Source of the DNA: Arcobacteraceae bacterium
Lineage (GTDB): Bacteria; Campylobacterota; Campylobacteria; Campylobacterales; Arcobacteraceae
NCBI GenBank assembly: GCA_023229945.1
Contig: JALNYH010000003.1
Span: 98,263 to 162,262 of the forward strand
DNA length: 64,000 nt
Direction: 5' to 3'
Shown here: positions 1 to 8,480 of the stretch, one piece after another
Numbering within the stretch: the stretch's first letter is position 1
Layout of the letters: each line of letters starts with the position of its first letter
Made by a program: the position numbers and the translations under genes
The notes under the pieces: model-generated
What the model saw: only the letters and a program-made list of their open reading frames with translations
Told to the model about the DNA's origin: nothing
The model's database searches: none

Positions 1-992
1 CCAAATGTCACTTCAAGTGGAGTAGATTTGTAAAGATTGTTCATTACTATCTCACTCATAGCATCTTTTTTGAGCTCTATTACAACCCTCATACCATCTC
101 TATCACTCTCATCTCTTACTTCTGAAATACCTTCTATTTGCTTATCTTTAGCAAGTTCCGCAATTTGTTCTATAAGTTTTGCTTTATTTACTTGGTAAGG
201 CAACTCATCAAGGACTATTACATCTTTTTTATTTTTGTTTTCAATATGGTGTTTTGCTCTAATTTTTACTCTACCACGACCAGTTCTGTAAGCTTGTACA
301 ATACCGCCTCTACCAAAAATAGTTCCACCAGTTGGGAAATCAGGTCCTTGAATAAAATCCATCAATTCATCAGGTGTTGCTTCTGGATTTTCTATCAAAT
401 GAAACAATGCTTCAAGAAGCTCACCAAGATTGTGTGGTGGAATTTTTGTAGCCATACCAACAGCAATACCTTCACTACCATTTAAAAGTAATGTTGGTAC
501 ACGAGTTGGAAGAACTGCTGGTTCTTTCATTGTATCATCGTAGTTAGATGTGAAGTTTACAGTGTCTTTTTCTAAATCTTTTAATATTTCTTCAGCAATC
601 TTAGACATTCTAGCTTCTGTATATCTCATAGCAGCCGCACTATCACCATCAACACTACCGAAGTTTCCTTGACCATCTACAAGAGGAGCTCTCATAGAAA
701 AGTTTTGAGCCATTCTTACTAACGCATCATAAACTGAAGTATCACCATGTGGGTGGTACTTACCTATAACATCCCCCACTATACGAGCTGATTTTTTGTA
801 AGGTGCACGAGAGCTTAAATTTAGCTCGTGCATAGCAAAAAGTATTCTTCTGTGAACTGGTTTCAGTCCATCTCTAACATCAGGTAAAGCTCTACCAATG
901 ATTACACTCATCGAGTAATCAAGGTACGAAGCCTTCATAGAATCTTCTATGTTTACATCTACTATGTCTTGGGAGTCAAAAAGATTTTCCAT
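1..992 (-). CDS. gyrA: DNA gyrase subunit A, 5' part (runs off the left edge)
   Basis: The first 330 codons of gyrase A, the DNA-cleaving subunit that with GyrB introduces negative supercoils. The start is the ATG at 992 (MENLFDSQDIVDV). The sequence contains the catalytic tyrosine in AMRYTEARMS (about Tyr124) and the quinolone region HPHGDTSVYDAL around residues 80-91, with Thr85 and Asp89, the susceptible-type residues. The C-terminal domains lie outside the window. Identity is certain from the long uninterrupted match to the family pattern; only the truncation by the window edge is abnormal. Confidence 0.97.
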   Translation of the reverse strand, partial: MENLFDSQDIVDVNIEDSMKASYLDYSMSVIIGRALPDVRDGLKPVHRRILFAMHELNLSSRAPYKKSARIVGDVIGKYHPHGDTSVYDALVRMAQNFSMRAPLVDGQGNFGSVDGDSAAAMRYTEARMSKIAEEILKDLEKDTVNFTSNYDDTMKEPAVLPTRVPTLLLNGSEGIAVGMATKIPPHNLGELLEALFHLIENPEATPDELMDFIQGPDFPTGGTIFGRGGIVQAYRTGRGRVKIRAKHHIENKNKKDVIVLDELPYQVNKAKLIEQIAELAKDKQIEGISEVRDESDRDGMRVVIELKKDAMSEIVMNNLYKSTPLEVTF

Positions 993-1126
993 ATATATTT
1001 AACCTCTTCAATAAATTTGTTAAGATTTTAGCTAAAAAGAACTTAAATTAAGTATTAAGAGAAGGATTTTGTATGCTTAGAATTGTGGATTTTGTGGATT
1101 TTTGTTTATTTTTTAAGTAAGATGTG

Positions 1127-1151
1127 ACTTAGGTACAATAAGTACCTAAGT
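1127..1151. terminator. Hairpin after the DUF465 gene
   Basis: Perfect 10-bp inverted repeat ACTTAGGTAC / GTACCTAAGT with a 5-nt loop, three bases past the DUF465 stop codon. There is no clean U-run on either strand, so it could be an RNA-stabilising hairpin rather than a strong intrinsic terminator. The rest of 993-1153 holds only AT-rich sequence upstream of gyrA. Confidence 0.5.
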
Positions 1152-1153
1152 TA

Positions 1154-1381
1154 TTATTTGTCGTTTTCTTTTTTGTAGTCCAAAATCATTTGGTGTGCTT
1201 CATCTTTAAGTCTAAGTTTTTCTTTTTTCATAACTTCTAGGTCAAAGTGTTCCATATGCTCTCTACCAGCCTCAACATCTGCTATTTTATCATCAAGATC
1301 GTTGTGTTTTTCAAATACTTTTGCAAAATGTGCATTTGAAGTTTTTAGTTCTGTTACGATATCTCTATATTCGTGAAACAT
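1154..1381 (-). CDS. YdcH/DUF465-family small coiled-coil protein
   Basis: A 75-residue, highly charged, all-helical protein starting MFHEYRDIVTELK. The pattern of a first helix (residues 1-35), a short turn and a second helix with the KKEKLRLKDEAH stretch is typical of the DUF465/YdcH family, whose function is not established. No signal peptide, membrane segment or cysteine is present. It stands alone between gyrA and a divergent lipoprotein gene. The family call rests on size, the FHE start and the helix-turn-helix charge pattern; fairly confident of the family, none about the role. Confidence 0.8.
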   Translation of the reverse strand: MFHEYRDIVTELKTSNAHFAKVFEKHNDLDDKIADVEAGREHMEHFDLEVMKKEKLRLKDEAHQMILDYKKENDK

Positions 1382-1485
1382 GTTTAGCCCTTTATTGTGT
1401 AATTTATTGGAATTTTATCCAATAGTTTCTTAAAGACCAATTATTTAGATTTTATTTGATAAAATGATACATTAAGGAGTAACAA

Positions 1486-2813
1486 ATGAGATATAAAAGT
1501 ATATTTTTTATTATGATTTTAAGTGCACTAATAAGCGGGTGTATAAAAAAAAAATTACAGTACAAACACCATATGATTTGGAGATATTAGAACAAAAACC
1601 TTATCTATATATTCATGAAGACATTACGATACCACAAGAAGAAAAGGTAAGATTGTATAGTGATTTTTTAGTAAAGTTTTTCAAACCTTGGGATATAGAA
1701 CAAATATCTTATGATATAGAAATTGCAAAATGGGCATTTGAGTATACACAAAAAACTGTTTATGGAGAAAATCATCTGCTAATTACCAAAGAATGGTTTG
1801 ATAATATAATAGAGTATGCTAATTTTGAAGATTTTAATACTCAAGCAAAAAAAGCAATTACAATTAATAATTCACATCTACGAGCATTGCCAACACAAAA
1901 TGTAATTTTTTATAATCCACAAAAAGCAGGGGAGGGTTTTCCTTTTGATTATAATCAAAACTCCTCAATAAAACCAAATATCCCTCTTTTTATTTCTCAC
2001 TTTTCCAAAGATGGACTTTGGGCTTTTGTGGAGTCAAACTTTGCCTTGGGTTGGATTTCTTTGAAAGATATCGCATTTGTGGATGATGATTTCATATCAG
2101 AATTTAGAAACAACAATTATTTTGTCAATACCAAAGATAATACTTTGATTTATAGCAATAATTATCTAGTTGATAACTTGGAAATTGGTACAATATTGCC
2201 ACAGCACAATGATAAATTTGTATATGTGTCAAAAGACTATGCACACAATGCTTTCATAGTATATATAGATAAGAATGATAATTTTAGACAATTTCCTTTA
2301 GATTTCAATCGTGAAAATATAAAACTCTTAAGTAGTCAATTGATAGGTCAAAAATATGGATGGGGCGGATTATATGGTCATAGAGATTGTTCTTCAATGA
2401 TTAGAGATTTTTATATGCCATTTGGAATATTCTTGCAAAGAAATTCTTCTGATCAAAAAAAAGATGGCATAGTTCATGAAATAGGTCATTTGTCAAATCA
2501 GGATAAAAAAGATTTTATTGTACAAAATGGTATCCCATTTCTAACTATTGTATATTTGCGTGGACATACTATGATATATATTGGTCATGTTGATAAAGAA
2601 CCACTAGTTTTTCATAATGTTTGGGGTATTAGAACTTTAGAAAGTGATGGAAGTATAGGAAGATATATTGTTGGTCGTGCTGTTGTTAGTACATTAGAAC
2701 TTGGCAAAGATTTACCAGAGTCTAAAAAAGATGCTTTGCTTATAGATAGAGTGGAGTCTATTACACTTATTGCCGAAGAAGCAAGTGTAACTAAATTAAT
2801 AACTAATAGATAA
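1486..2813 (+). CDS. SH3 / NlpC-P60 (C40) lipoprotein peptidase, frame broken at a 10-A tract
   Basis: A lipoprotein cell-wall hydrolase of the SH3-plus-C40 type found in many Campylobacterota. The ATG at 1486 has a textbook AAGGAG six bases upstream and encodes a lipoprotein signal ending in the lipobox ALISGC. Straight after the Cys-Ile codons comes a run of ten A (1545-1554), and the mature protein continues one frame over to 2813. Eleven A would restore one reading frame. The mature part (about 420 residues) has SH3-like segments (for example the region around DGLWAFVESNFALGWIS) and a C40 core with Cys in GHRDCSSM and His in RGHTMIYIGH. As written the gene makes a 23-codon signal fragment plus an orphan mature domain that could only start at a GTG at 1539. 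It is either a phase-variable gene in the off state, a pseudogene, or a homopolymer sequencing error. Confidence 0.85.
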
Positions 2814-2910
2814 CAACTAATAACTATTGTATCGCTAAAAGCGATATTTTATAAATAGTTGCGTAGCAACACCGCAATTATTCATTGTTAATTATTAGTT
2901 ATTAATTGTT
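2812..2910. terminator. Long inverted repeat between converging genes (bidirectional terminator)
   Basis: The 5' arm AACAACTAATAACTA just past the C40 gene stop pairs almost perfectly with the 3' arm near 2889-2910 before the argJ stop. Smaller hairpins lie inside: TATCGC / GCGATA at 2829-2845 and a GTTGC/GCAAC pair near 2859-2871. The arms are made of the micro-repeat CTAATAA, which also continues into the end of the C40 gene. Confidence 0.6.
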
Positions 2911-4098
2911 TTATGTTCTATAATCAGCATTTATCTTAACATATTCATACCCCAGGTCGCATCCGTAGGCTGTGAATTTGCCGTTTCCTAGTCCTATATC
3001 GCATATTATCTTAAAGCTATCGTTTTTGAGTACTTCACCAGCTTTTATTTCACACTCTTTATCAAATACAATTACACCTTTATTATATACAATTACATCA
3101 TTATATGAGATAGTTAGTGTAGTAGGGTCACATTCTATTCTACTTGCACCTATTGTAGATGCTATTCTACCATAATTTGGGTCTTCTCCAAAAAGTGCAG
3201 TTTTTACGAGGAGTGAATTTGATAGTGCTTTGGCAGCAATTTCAGCTTCTTCATCATTAGATGCTCCTATTACTTCAAAAGCAACACATTTTTTTGCACC
3301 TTCACCATCACTTACTATCAAAAGTGCCAAATCTTGCATAACAAGTCTTAAAGCTTCTGTAAAAGCTTCTTTATCGTAAGCATTTGACTTTCCATTGCTC
3401 ATCAATAAAACTGTATCATTGGTAGAAGTGTCACCATCTACGCTGATTGCATTAAAAGTAGTTTTTGAATTTTTTAGTAACATTTCTTTCATATCATTTC
3501 TTGGAACTGATGCGTCTGTTACTATAAAGCATAGCATTGTTGCAAGGTTTGGATTTATCATACCAGCACCTTTTGCCACTGCTCCAATTTTAAACTTTTG
3601 TCCATTTTCCAAAATGACTTCATATAGTGAAGTTTTTGGGTAAGCGTCTGTTGTCATGATAGCAAGGCTTAGATTTTCACCATTTTTTGAAGATAAATCA
3701 AAACTTTTTGCACCATTTATGATTTTTTCCATTGGAAGACGATTGCCTATTACTCCAGTTGAGCTCATAATAGGGTTTGATAATTCAAATTGTTTTGATA
3801 ATTCACCAAACAATACATCAATATCTATAATACCCTCTTCACCAGTAAGAGCGTTTGCATTTTTTGAGTTTATCAAAACAAAATTTGATTTGAAGTTTTT
3901 TGGATATCTTTGAAAATGGACAAGTGGAGCCGCTTGAAATTTATTAAGTGTAAATACAGCTTCAACATCACATAAAGTGTCACTGTAAATAAAACCCATA
4001 TCTAGTTTACCATTTGGTTTGAGTCCTGCACTAATTCCATTACAGTAAAAACCATCAATTTGGTCAATAAAACCTTTTATTGGTAGAATTGTAAACAT
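2911..4098 (-). CDS. argJ: Bifunctional ornithine acetyltransferase / N-acetylglutamate synthase
   Basis: ArgJ moves the acetyl group from N-acetylornithine to glutamate (and in bifunctional forms also uses acetyl-CoA), closing the acetyl cycle of arginine synthesis in the cytoplasm. The protein shows the self-cleavage site KGAGMINPNLATML, where the Thr of LATML becomes the N-terminal nucleophile of the beta chain. I place the start at the ATG at 4098 (MFTILPIKGF) because AAGGAT lies five bases upstream; an upstream in-frame ATG at 4140 has no such site. Length about 395 residues is normal for the family. It stands alone, converging with the C40 lipoprotein gene. Confidence 0.96.
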   Translation of the reverse strand: MFTILPIKGFIDQIDGFYCNGISAGLKPNGKLDMGFIYSDTLCDVEAVFTLNKFQAAPLVHFQRYPKNFKSNFVLINSKNANALTGEEGIIDIDVLFGELSKQFELSNPIMSSTGVIGNRLPMEKIINGAKSFDLSSKNGENLSLAIMTTDAYPKTSLYEVILENGQKFKIGAVAKGAGMINPNLATMLCFIVTDASVPRNDMKEMLLKNSKTTFNAISVDGDTSTNDTVLLMSNGKSNAYDKEAFTEALRLVMQDLALLIVSDGEGAKKCVAFEVIGASNDEEAEIAAKALSNSLLVKTALFGEDPNYGRIASTIGASRIECDPTTLTISYNDVIVYNKGVIVFDKECEIKAGEVLKNDSFKIICDIGLGNGKFTAYGCDLGYEYVKINADYRT

Positions 4099-4199
4099 TT
4101 TTAATCCTTTATAAATTTGGTGAGTAAATTTTGATGTCATTGGTAGGTGTAGATAATATAAAGATATAGAATCTCTTTTATTATCTAACTACTTTATAA

Positions 4200-5330
4200 T
4201 TATATATCTTTTGGTTTTTCTGTTCTGCTTAAGAGTCTTTTTGCCTTTAGTATATTTGTCTGATTTCCTACAACTAAAAGTTTTGAACCAATATTAATCT
4301 TTGTATGTCCCATAGGCATCTCTATAAATTTACCATTTGTTTCAGTAATACCTATAACACTAACTTTAATGGCATCTCTTAATCTAGCTTCTTTTATCTC
4401 TAGCCCAATCATCCAGCTATTGTCTCTAATTATAATTTCTTCCATATCGATAGGCGTATCTTTTTTGTACAAAAATTCTTCAAGTAGATTTTCCATATCA
4501 GGTCGTATTGCCATAGCACTAACTCTTTTTGCCATCAGTGAAGGAGGAGCAACAACCTTATCAGCACCTAGTTTCTTTAGCTTTTCAATATCGTTATTGG
4601 TCTCAGCATTACATATAATAAGATATGGTTTTCTACCTAGTTCTTTTTCATACAATCTTATAGAAGCAATAATTGTGATATTGTTTGACATATTTTTAGA
4701 CAATGAAATAACACCTTTTGCCGAAGATAGATGTGATTTTAAGAAAGCTCTTTCTATATAAGGCTCTTCTTGTATAAAGTATGGATATTTGTTTTCAAGT
4801 GCAATTTGCTCAATATTTGGGTCTGGGTCAACAACAACAAAAGGTATATGACTTGCACGAAATTGTTTTGCAAGCTGGGCTGTGTATTCATTGTGGTAAA
4901 ACACAACAAAATGATTTCTAAGTCTAGCGATTTTGTATAACATACTTCGTTCCTTTATGAGTCTAAAAAGTGTACCATCAGCAATAACCTTAAGTAATAT
5001 ACCAACAGAAAAAGTCAAAACAGCAAATCCAAATATAATAAGTGTTACAGTAAATATAATTCCAGCATTACTAAAGTTTTCTTCATTAAGAGAACCAAAT
5101 CCTGTGGTTGAAAATGTATATGCCGCTTGAAAAATACCATTCATAACAGTATAATCTTCAATAAATACATACCCTAGGGTACCTATAATCATAGTGATTT
5201 GAATAATAATGAGGGGAAGTCTAAAAGGTTTTAATTGTTCGTAAATTAGAGGATTTAGATTGTATTCAGGTTTGCGATTTGTATCATCCCAACCTAAAAA
5301 TTTTCCAAATTTTTTGAAAGAGTTGCTCAT
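4200..5330 (-). CDS. Two-helix potassium channel with RCK (TrkA-N/TrkA-C) domain
   Basis: Membrane cation channel subunit of 376 residues. Two transmembrane helices (about 36-58 and 88-115) flank a pore loop with the filter TTGFG (about residues 75-79) instead of the usual TVGYG. The cytoplasmic part is an RCK module: a Rossmann-like TrkA-N domain (about 140-270) and a TrkA-C domain (about 290-370). The usual glycine-rich nucleotide motif is replaced by FYHNEYTAQLA, so classical NAD binding is doubtful. K+ selectivity is inferred from architecture. It lies directly after rpmB, with its ribosome site inside the loop of the intergenic hairpin. Confidence 0.88.
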   Translation of the reverse strand: MSNSFKKFGKFLGWDDTNRKPEYNLNPLIYEQLKPFRLPLIIIQITMIIGTLGYVFIEDYTVMNGIFQAAYTFSTTGFGSLNEENFSNAGIIFTVTLIIFGFAVLTFSVGILLKVIADGTLFRLIKERSMLYKIARLRNHFVVFYHNEYTAQLAKQFRASHIPFVVVDPDPNIEQIALENKYPYFIQEEPYIERAFLKSHLSSAKGVISLSKNMSNNITIIASIRLYEKELGRKPYLIICNAETNNDIEKLKKLGADKVVAPPSLMAKRVSAMAIRPDMENLLEEFLYKKDTPIDMEEIIIRDNSWMIGLEIKEARLRDAIKVSVIGITETNGKFIEMPMGHTKINIGSKLLVVGNQTNILKAKRLLSRTEKPKDI

Positions 5331-5331
5331 T

Positions 5332-5355
5332 ATAGTAGCACTCCGGTGCTACTAT
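5332..5355 (-). promoter_or_regulatory. Hairpin with the Shine-Dalgarno of the K+ channel gene in its loop
   Basis: Perfect 10-bp stem ATAGTAGCAC / GTGCTACTAT with a 4-base loop, starting directly after the rpmB stop codon and ending one base before the channel ATG. On the coding strand the loop plus first stem base reads CGGAG, giving a GGAG ten bases before the ATG. There is no U-run, so it is not a typical terminator. A ribosome ending translation of rpmB would cover part of the stem, so coupling or attenuation is plausible. Confidence 0.6.
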
Positions 5356-5544
5356 TTATGAATGTTTCTTAAGAGTTCTTAACTCTTTAGCAGATATCTT
5401 GATTTTAGCTGTTGAGCCATCTTCAAGTGTTACTCTAAGTACTCTAAGATTTGGTAAAAATCTTCTTTTTGTCTTGTTGTTAGCATGACTAACATTGTTT
5501 CCTGTCATTGGCCCTTTGCCAGATATTTGACATTTTCTTGACAT
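5356..5544 (-). CDS. rpmB: 50S ribosomal protein L28
   Basis: A 62-residue basic protein beginning MSRKCQISGKGPMTGNNVSHANNK, the classic L28 N-terminus, followed by the RRFLPNLRVLRV core. It is a structural component of the large ribosomal subunit. Only one Cys is left, so this is the zinc-free form. An SD-like AAGGGA lies upstream of the ATG at 5544. The K+ channel gene follows after 25 bases. Confidence 0.98.
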   Translation of the reverse strand: MSRKCQISGKGPMTGNNVSHANNKTKRRFLPNLRVLRVTLEDGSTAKIKISAKELRTLKKHS

Positions 5545-5743
5545 AATAAATCCCTTGTAATGTATAATTTAGCCGTAATTATACCTAATTTAACTTAAAG
5601 TATGATAAGATACACAAAGAATTTGAATTTTAAATTTTGAATTATAAATTTTCAGTTGATTGGTTATTGGTGTATTGGTTATTAGCGTAAGTGCTTAGTC
5701 TCTCAGTCACTCAGTTTCTCAGTCGCTATAATAAAGGACTTTA

Positions 5744-6385
5744 ATGCTTGTAGCACCTTCTATTTTAAGTGCTGATTTTGGAAGATTGAATGATGAAATA
5801 AAAGCAATTTGTGATGCTGATTGTGATTTTATACATGTTGATGTAATGGATGGGCATTTTGTGCCAAATATGACTATTGGTCCAGTTGTAGTAAGTGCTG
5901 TGGCAAAAATAGCTACAAAACCACTTGATATTCACCTAATGGTAGAAAATAATACTTTTTTTGTGGATTTATTTGCTCCTTTGAATCCTAGATATATATC
6001 TTTTCATATTGAAGAAGAAAAACACCCTCATAGACTTATACAAAAAATAAGAAGTTTAGGAATAAAACCTGCGATTACACTAAATCCTCATACACCAGTA
6101 GAGGCTATAGAATATTTATTGGAAGATTTAGATATGGTACTGCTTATGAGTGTAAATCCTGGTTTTGGTGGACAAAAATTCATCCCATCTGTTCTTGAAA
6201 AATCAAAAAGATTAAAAGATTTGATAGAAAAAAGAAATAAAAATTGTTTAATAGAAGTAGATGGTGGAGTAAGTGACAAAAATATTCATGAACTTCGTGA
6301 TGCTGGAGTCGATATTGTTGTAGCTGGTAGTTATGTTTTTGGAAGTGGTGATTATAAAAAAGCAATCGCATCCCTAAAGGTATAG
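5744..6385 (+). CDS. rpe: Ribulose-phosphate 3-epimerase
   Basis: Interconverts ribulose 5-phosphate and xylulose 5-phosphate in the pentose phosphate pathway. The 213-residue TIM barrel shows the expected landmarks: LVAPSILSADFGRL at the N-terminus, HVDVMDGHFVPN and HLMVE (metal-binding His/Asp), MSVNPGFGGQKF, and EVDGGV near the phosphate site. The ATG at 5744 follows AAAGGA. trpF begins three bases after its stop, so the two are co-transcribed. The divergent 200 bp from rpmB holds AT-rich sequence and CTCAGT micro-repeats at 5698-5726. Confidence 0.97.
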   Translation: MLVAPSILSADFGRLNDEIKAICDADCDFIHVDVMDGHFVPNMTIGPVVVSAVAKIATKPLDIHLMVENNTFFVDLFAPLNPRYISFHIEEEKHPHRLIQKIRSLGIKPAITLNPHTPVEAIEYLLEDLDMVLLMSVNPGFGGQKFIPSVLEKSKRLKDLIEKRNKNCLIEVDGGVSDKNIHELRDAGVDIVVAGSYVFGSGDYKKAIASLKV

Positions 6386-6388
6386 AAC

Positions 6389-6988
6389 TTGAAAGCAAAA
6401 ATTTGTGGTATTACAAATCTTGAAGATGCTTTGATGGCTTGTAAAGCAGGTGCTGATGCCTTGGGGTTTGTATTTTATGAAAAATCACCAAGAGCTGTGA
6501 CAAAAGAACAAGTAAGAGAAATTGCCAAATCACTACCACCATTTATAAAAAGAGTAGGGCTTTTTGTCAATGTGGATACTGATTATGTGGATGAAGTGTG
6601 TGATTTTTGTGGGCTTGATTTGGCTCAAATTCATTTTGAAGCAAGTCAAGACTTTTTTGACTCCCTAAAGACACCATATATTAGAGTGATACGAGCTACT
6701 TGCAAAGAAGATATATTGAAGTATTCTGGAGAATATCTCCTTATAGATGCTTTTGTGGAAAGCTATGGCGGAGAAGGCAAAAGAGTAGCTCTGGAGTGGT
6801 TTGAAGGTGTTGATTGCTCGAAGATTATCCTTGCTGGTGGCTTGAATCCAGACAATTTGAAAGAACTAAATGGATATGGATTTTATGGTGTTGATGTGAG
6901 TAGTGGAGTAGAGGCAAGTAAGGGCAAAAAAGATAGAGAAAAAGTAGAAGCGTTTGTAAGAAATAGTAAATTAGATGGCAGATTGTAG
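6389..6988 (+). CDS. trpF: Phosphoribosylanthranilate isomerase
   Basis: Catalyses the Amadori rearrangement of phosphoribosylanthranilate in tryptophan synthesis. A TIM barrel of 199 residues with the catalytic Cys in AKICGITNLEDA, GADALGFVFYEKSPR, and the catalytic Asp in LLIDAFVES, and AGGLNPDN with the phosphate-binding strand. The start is a TTG at 6389, three bases behind rpe. No other trp gene is nearby, so the gene is detached from the main trp operon, which is common in this phylum. Confidence 0.95.
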   Translation: MKAKICGITNLEDALMACKAGADALGFVFYEKSPRAVTKEQVREIAKSLPPFIKRVGLFVNVDTDYVDEVCDFCGLDLAQIHFEASQDFFDSLKTPYIRVIRATCKEDILKYSGEYLLIDAFVESYGGEGKRVALEWFEGVDCSKIILAGGLNPDNLKELNGYGFYGVDVSSGVEASKGKKDREKVEAFVRNSKLDGRL

Positions 6989-7076
6989 GTTTTAGACGGT
7001 AGTTTAGATTATAAGCTTCTCATGGCTTATCACCTCAGTTACTAAGTACCTCAGCTACTCAATAAAAAGGAATTTT

Positions 7077-7832
7077 TTGAAGCAAAAAACAAATGAGTTA
7101 TTAAATATTATTGAAAAACTTAAAAAAAACGATATTCCAAAAGATGAGTTTTATGGATATCTTAAAAATATAGATTCGTTTTATGAAAATCCAGAATTAG
7201 AATATCAACTTTTATTGTCAAATGGTCTTCCTTTGGAGATTATTGATGAAAAAGTGAGACTCAAAACAAAAACCACATCTATACAAGATCAAAAGTTTTG
7301 CATAGTGGATATTGAAACAAATGGTTCAAAAGTTCAAAACGGTCAAATTATAGAACTAGCTGCAATTAAGATTAAAAACGGACAGATAATAGATAGTTAT
7401 GAATCTTTGGTTTATGCAAAAGAGATACCAGAGTTTATACAAGAGGTAACAAATATAACACCTTATATGCTAAAAAGTGCTCCAACACTAAAAGATGTTT
7501 TGTTTGAGTTTAAGATTTTCTTAGAAGATTGTGTATTTGTAGCTCACGATATTAAATTCGACTACAACTTTATATCAAATTCTTTAGAATTATATAATTA
7601 TGGAAAACTTGAAAATAGAAAACTTTGTACGATAGATTTAGCAAAACGGACTATTAAAAGTGATAAATACGGACTGGTTACTTTAAAAGAGCTTTTAAAT
7701 ATAGACATAGCCACTCATCACAGGGCTTATAGTGACGCTTTAAGCACCAAGCTTATATTTGATAAGTGCTTGAAAAACCTACCCGCTCATGTGGTTACCG
7801 TTGAGGATTTGATAGGATTTTCAAAATCGTGA
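7077..7832 (+). CDS. DEDDh 3'-5' exonuclease (DNA polymerase III epsilon-like)
   Basis: A 251-residue protein with a short helical N-terminal extension (1-70) and an exonuclease domain. The DEDDh residues are visible: VDIETNG (about 98-104), the Asp of HDIKFDYNF, and HHRAYSDALS with the final His and Asp. It is a proofreading-type or RNase T-like nuclease; whether it serves as the true epsilon subunit is not shown by the sequence. Start TTG at 7077 with AAAAGG upstream. The 88-bp gap before it carries CTCAGYTACT repeats. Confidence 0.85.
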   Translation: MKQKTNELLNIIEKLKKNDIPKDEFYGYLKNIDSFYENPELEYQLLLSNGLPLEIIDEKVRLKTKTTSIQDQKFCIVDIETNGSKVQNGQIIELAAIKIKNGQIIDSYESLVYAKEIPEFIQEVTNITPYMLKSAPTLKDVLFEFKIFLEDCVFVAHDIKFDYNFISNSLELYNYGKLENRKLCTIDLAKRTIKSDKYGLVTLKELLNIDIATHHRAYSDALSTKLIFDKCLKNLPAHVVTVEDLIGFSKS

Positions 7833-7891
7833 ATCGTAGGGGGTGAGTTGTATTTTCTTTTCTATTCACGACTCACTAATTACGATTCACG
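7828..7891. terminator. Micro-repeat inverted repeat between converging genes
   Basis: The arm CGTGAATCGTA (7828-7838, spanning the exonuclease stop) pairs with TACGATTCACG (7881-7891), and an inner GTGAGT pairs with ACTCAC at 7871-7876. The loop holds TATTTTCTTTTC. It separates two converging genes and is probably a bidirectional terminator. Confidence 0.6.
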
Positions 7892-7895
7892 CACC

Positions 7896-8420
7896 TTAGA
7901 TGTATTCATTCTTAAATTTAACATATCTTGCAGCGTGAGCTAGTAGCCCTTCTACTTCTTCATCGCTTAATTCTCTTACCACTTTTGCTGGGCTTCCCAT
8001 GATTAGAGATTTTGGTGGGAATTTTTTGCCTTGAGTTACAAGTGAATGTGCACCTACGATTGAGCCTTTGCCTATTACAACTCCATCAAGTATAGTAGCA
8101 CTCATACCAATAAGACAGCCGTCTTCTATCGTACATCCATGAAGCATCACTTTATGTCCTATAGTTACATCATTACCTATGATAGTAGGGTGGCCATCAC
8201 TCATGTCTTCTTTTTTATAGTGTGTTACATGTACCATGGATAGATCTTGAATAGATGTTCTATCACCTATTTCGATTCTATGTACATCTCCTCTTATGAC
8301 AGTACCAAACCAAATAGAGCTATCTTTTCCTATAGTTACATTTCCTATTACATCTGCACTTGGTGCAATCCAAGAGTTTTCACCTATTTGTGGATACCAG
8401 TTTTTAAATTTTAATATCAA
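7896..8420 (-). CDS. Gamma-class carbonic anhydrase-like protein
   Basis: Left-handed beta-helix protein made of hexapeptide repeats (for example VIGNVTIGKDSSIW and VIGKGSIVGAHSLV). It keeps the gamma carbonic anhydrase signature: RGDVHRIEIGDRTSIQD and metal-binding His residues in VHVTHYK, GHKVMLHGC. The family hydrates CO2 or binds a similar metal site; activity is not assured for every member. I choose the TTG at 8420 because GGAG sits six bases upstream; an ATG further up at 8465 would lie inside the hairpin 8449-8475 and adds 15 residues with no counterpart in the family. Confidence 0.88.
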   Translation of the reverse strand: MILKFKNWYPQIGENSWIAPSADVIGNVTIGKDSSIWFGTVIRGDVHRIEIGDRTSIQDLSMVHVTHYKKEDMSDGHPTIIGNDVTIGHKVMLHGCTIEDGCLIGMSATILDGVVIGKGSIVGAHSLVTQGKKFPPKSLIMGSPAKVVRELSDEEVEGLLAHAARYVKFKNEYI

Positions 8421-8448
8421 AATATTCTCCAATGGTTTTTGGTAGATT

Positions 8449-8475
8449 ATACCAAAAAACAACATTTTTTGGTAT
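8449..8475 (-). terminator. Terminator-like hairpin after tonB
   Basis: Perfect 11-bp stem ATACCAAAAAA / TTTTTTGGTAT around a 5-base loop, six bases beyond the tonB stop. It marks the likely end of the TonB/receptor operon before the carbonic anhydrase gene on the same strand. Confidence 0.6.
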
Positions 8476-8480
8476 AAAAA

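Noticed and set aside
138..485. Open frame on the plus strand opposite gyrA
   Set aside because: It is antisense to the conserved gyrA coding sequence and its protein is low-complexity hydrophobic with no family pattern.
8449..8465. Upstream ATG start for the gamma carbonic anhydrase
   Set aside because: It lies in the hairpin after tonB and has no ribosome site; the TTG at 8420 has GGAG at proper spacing.
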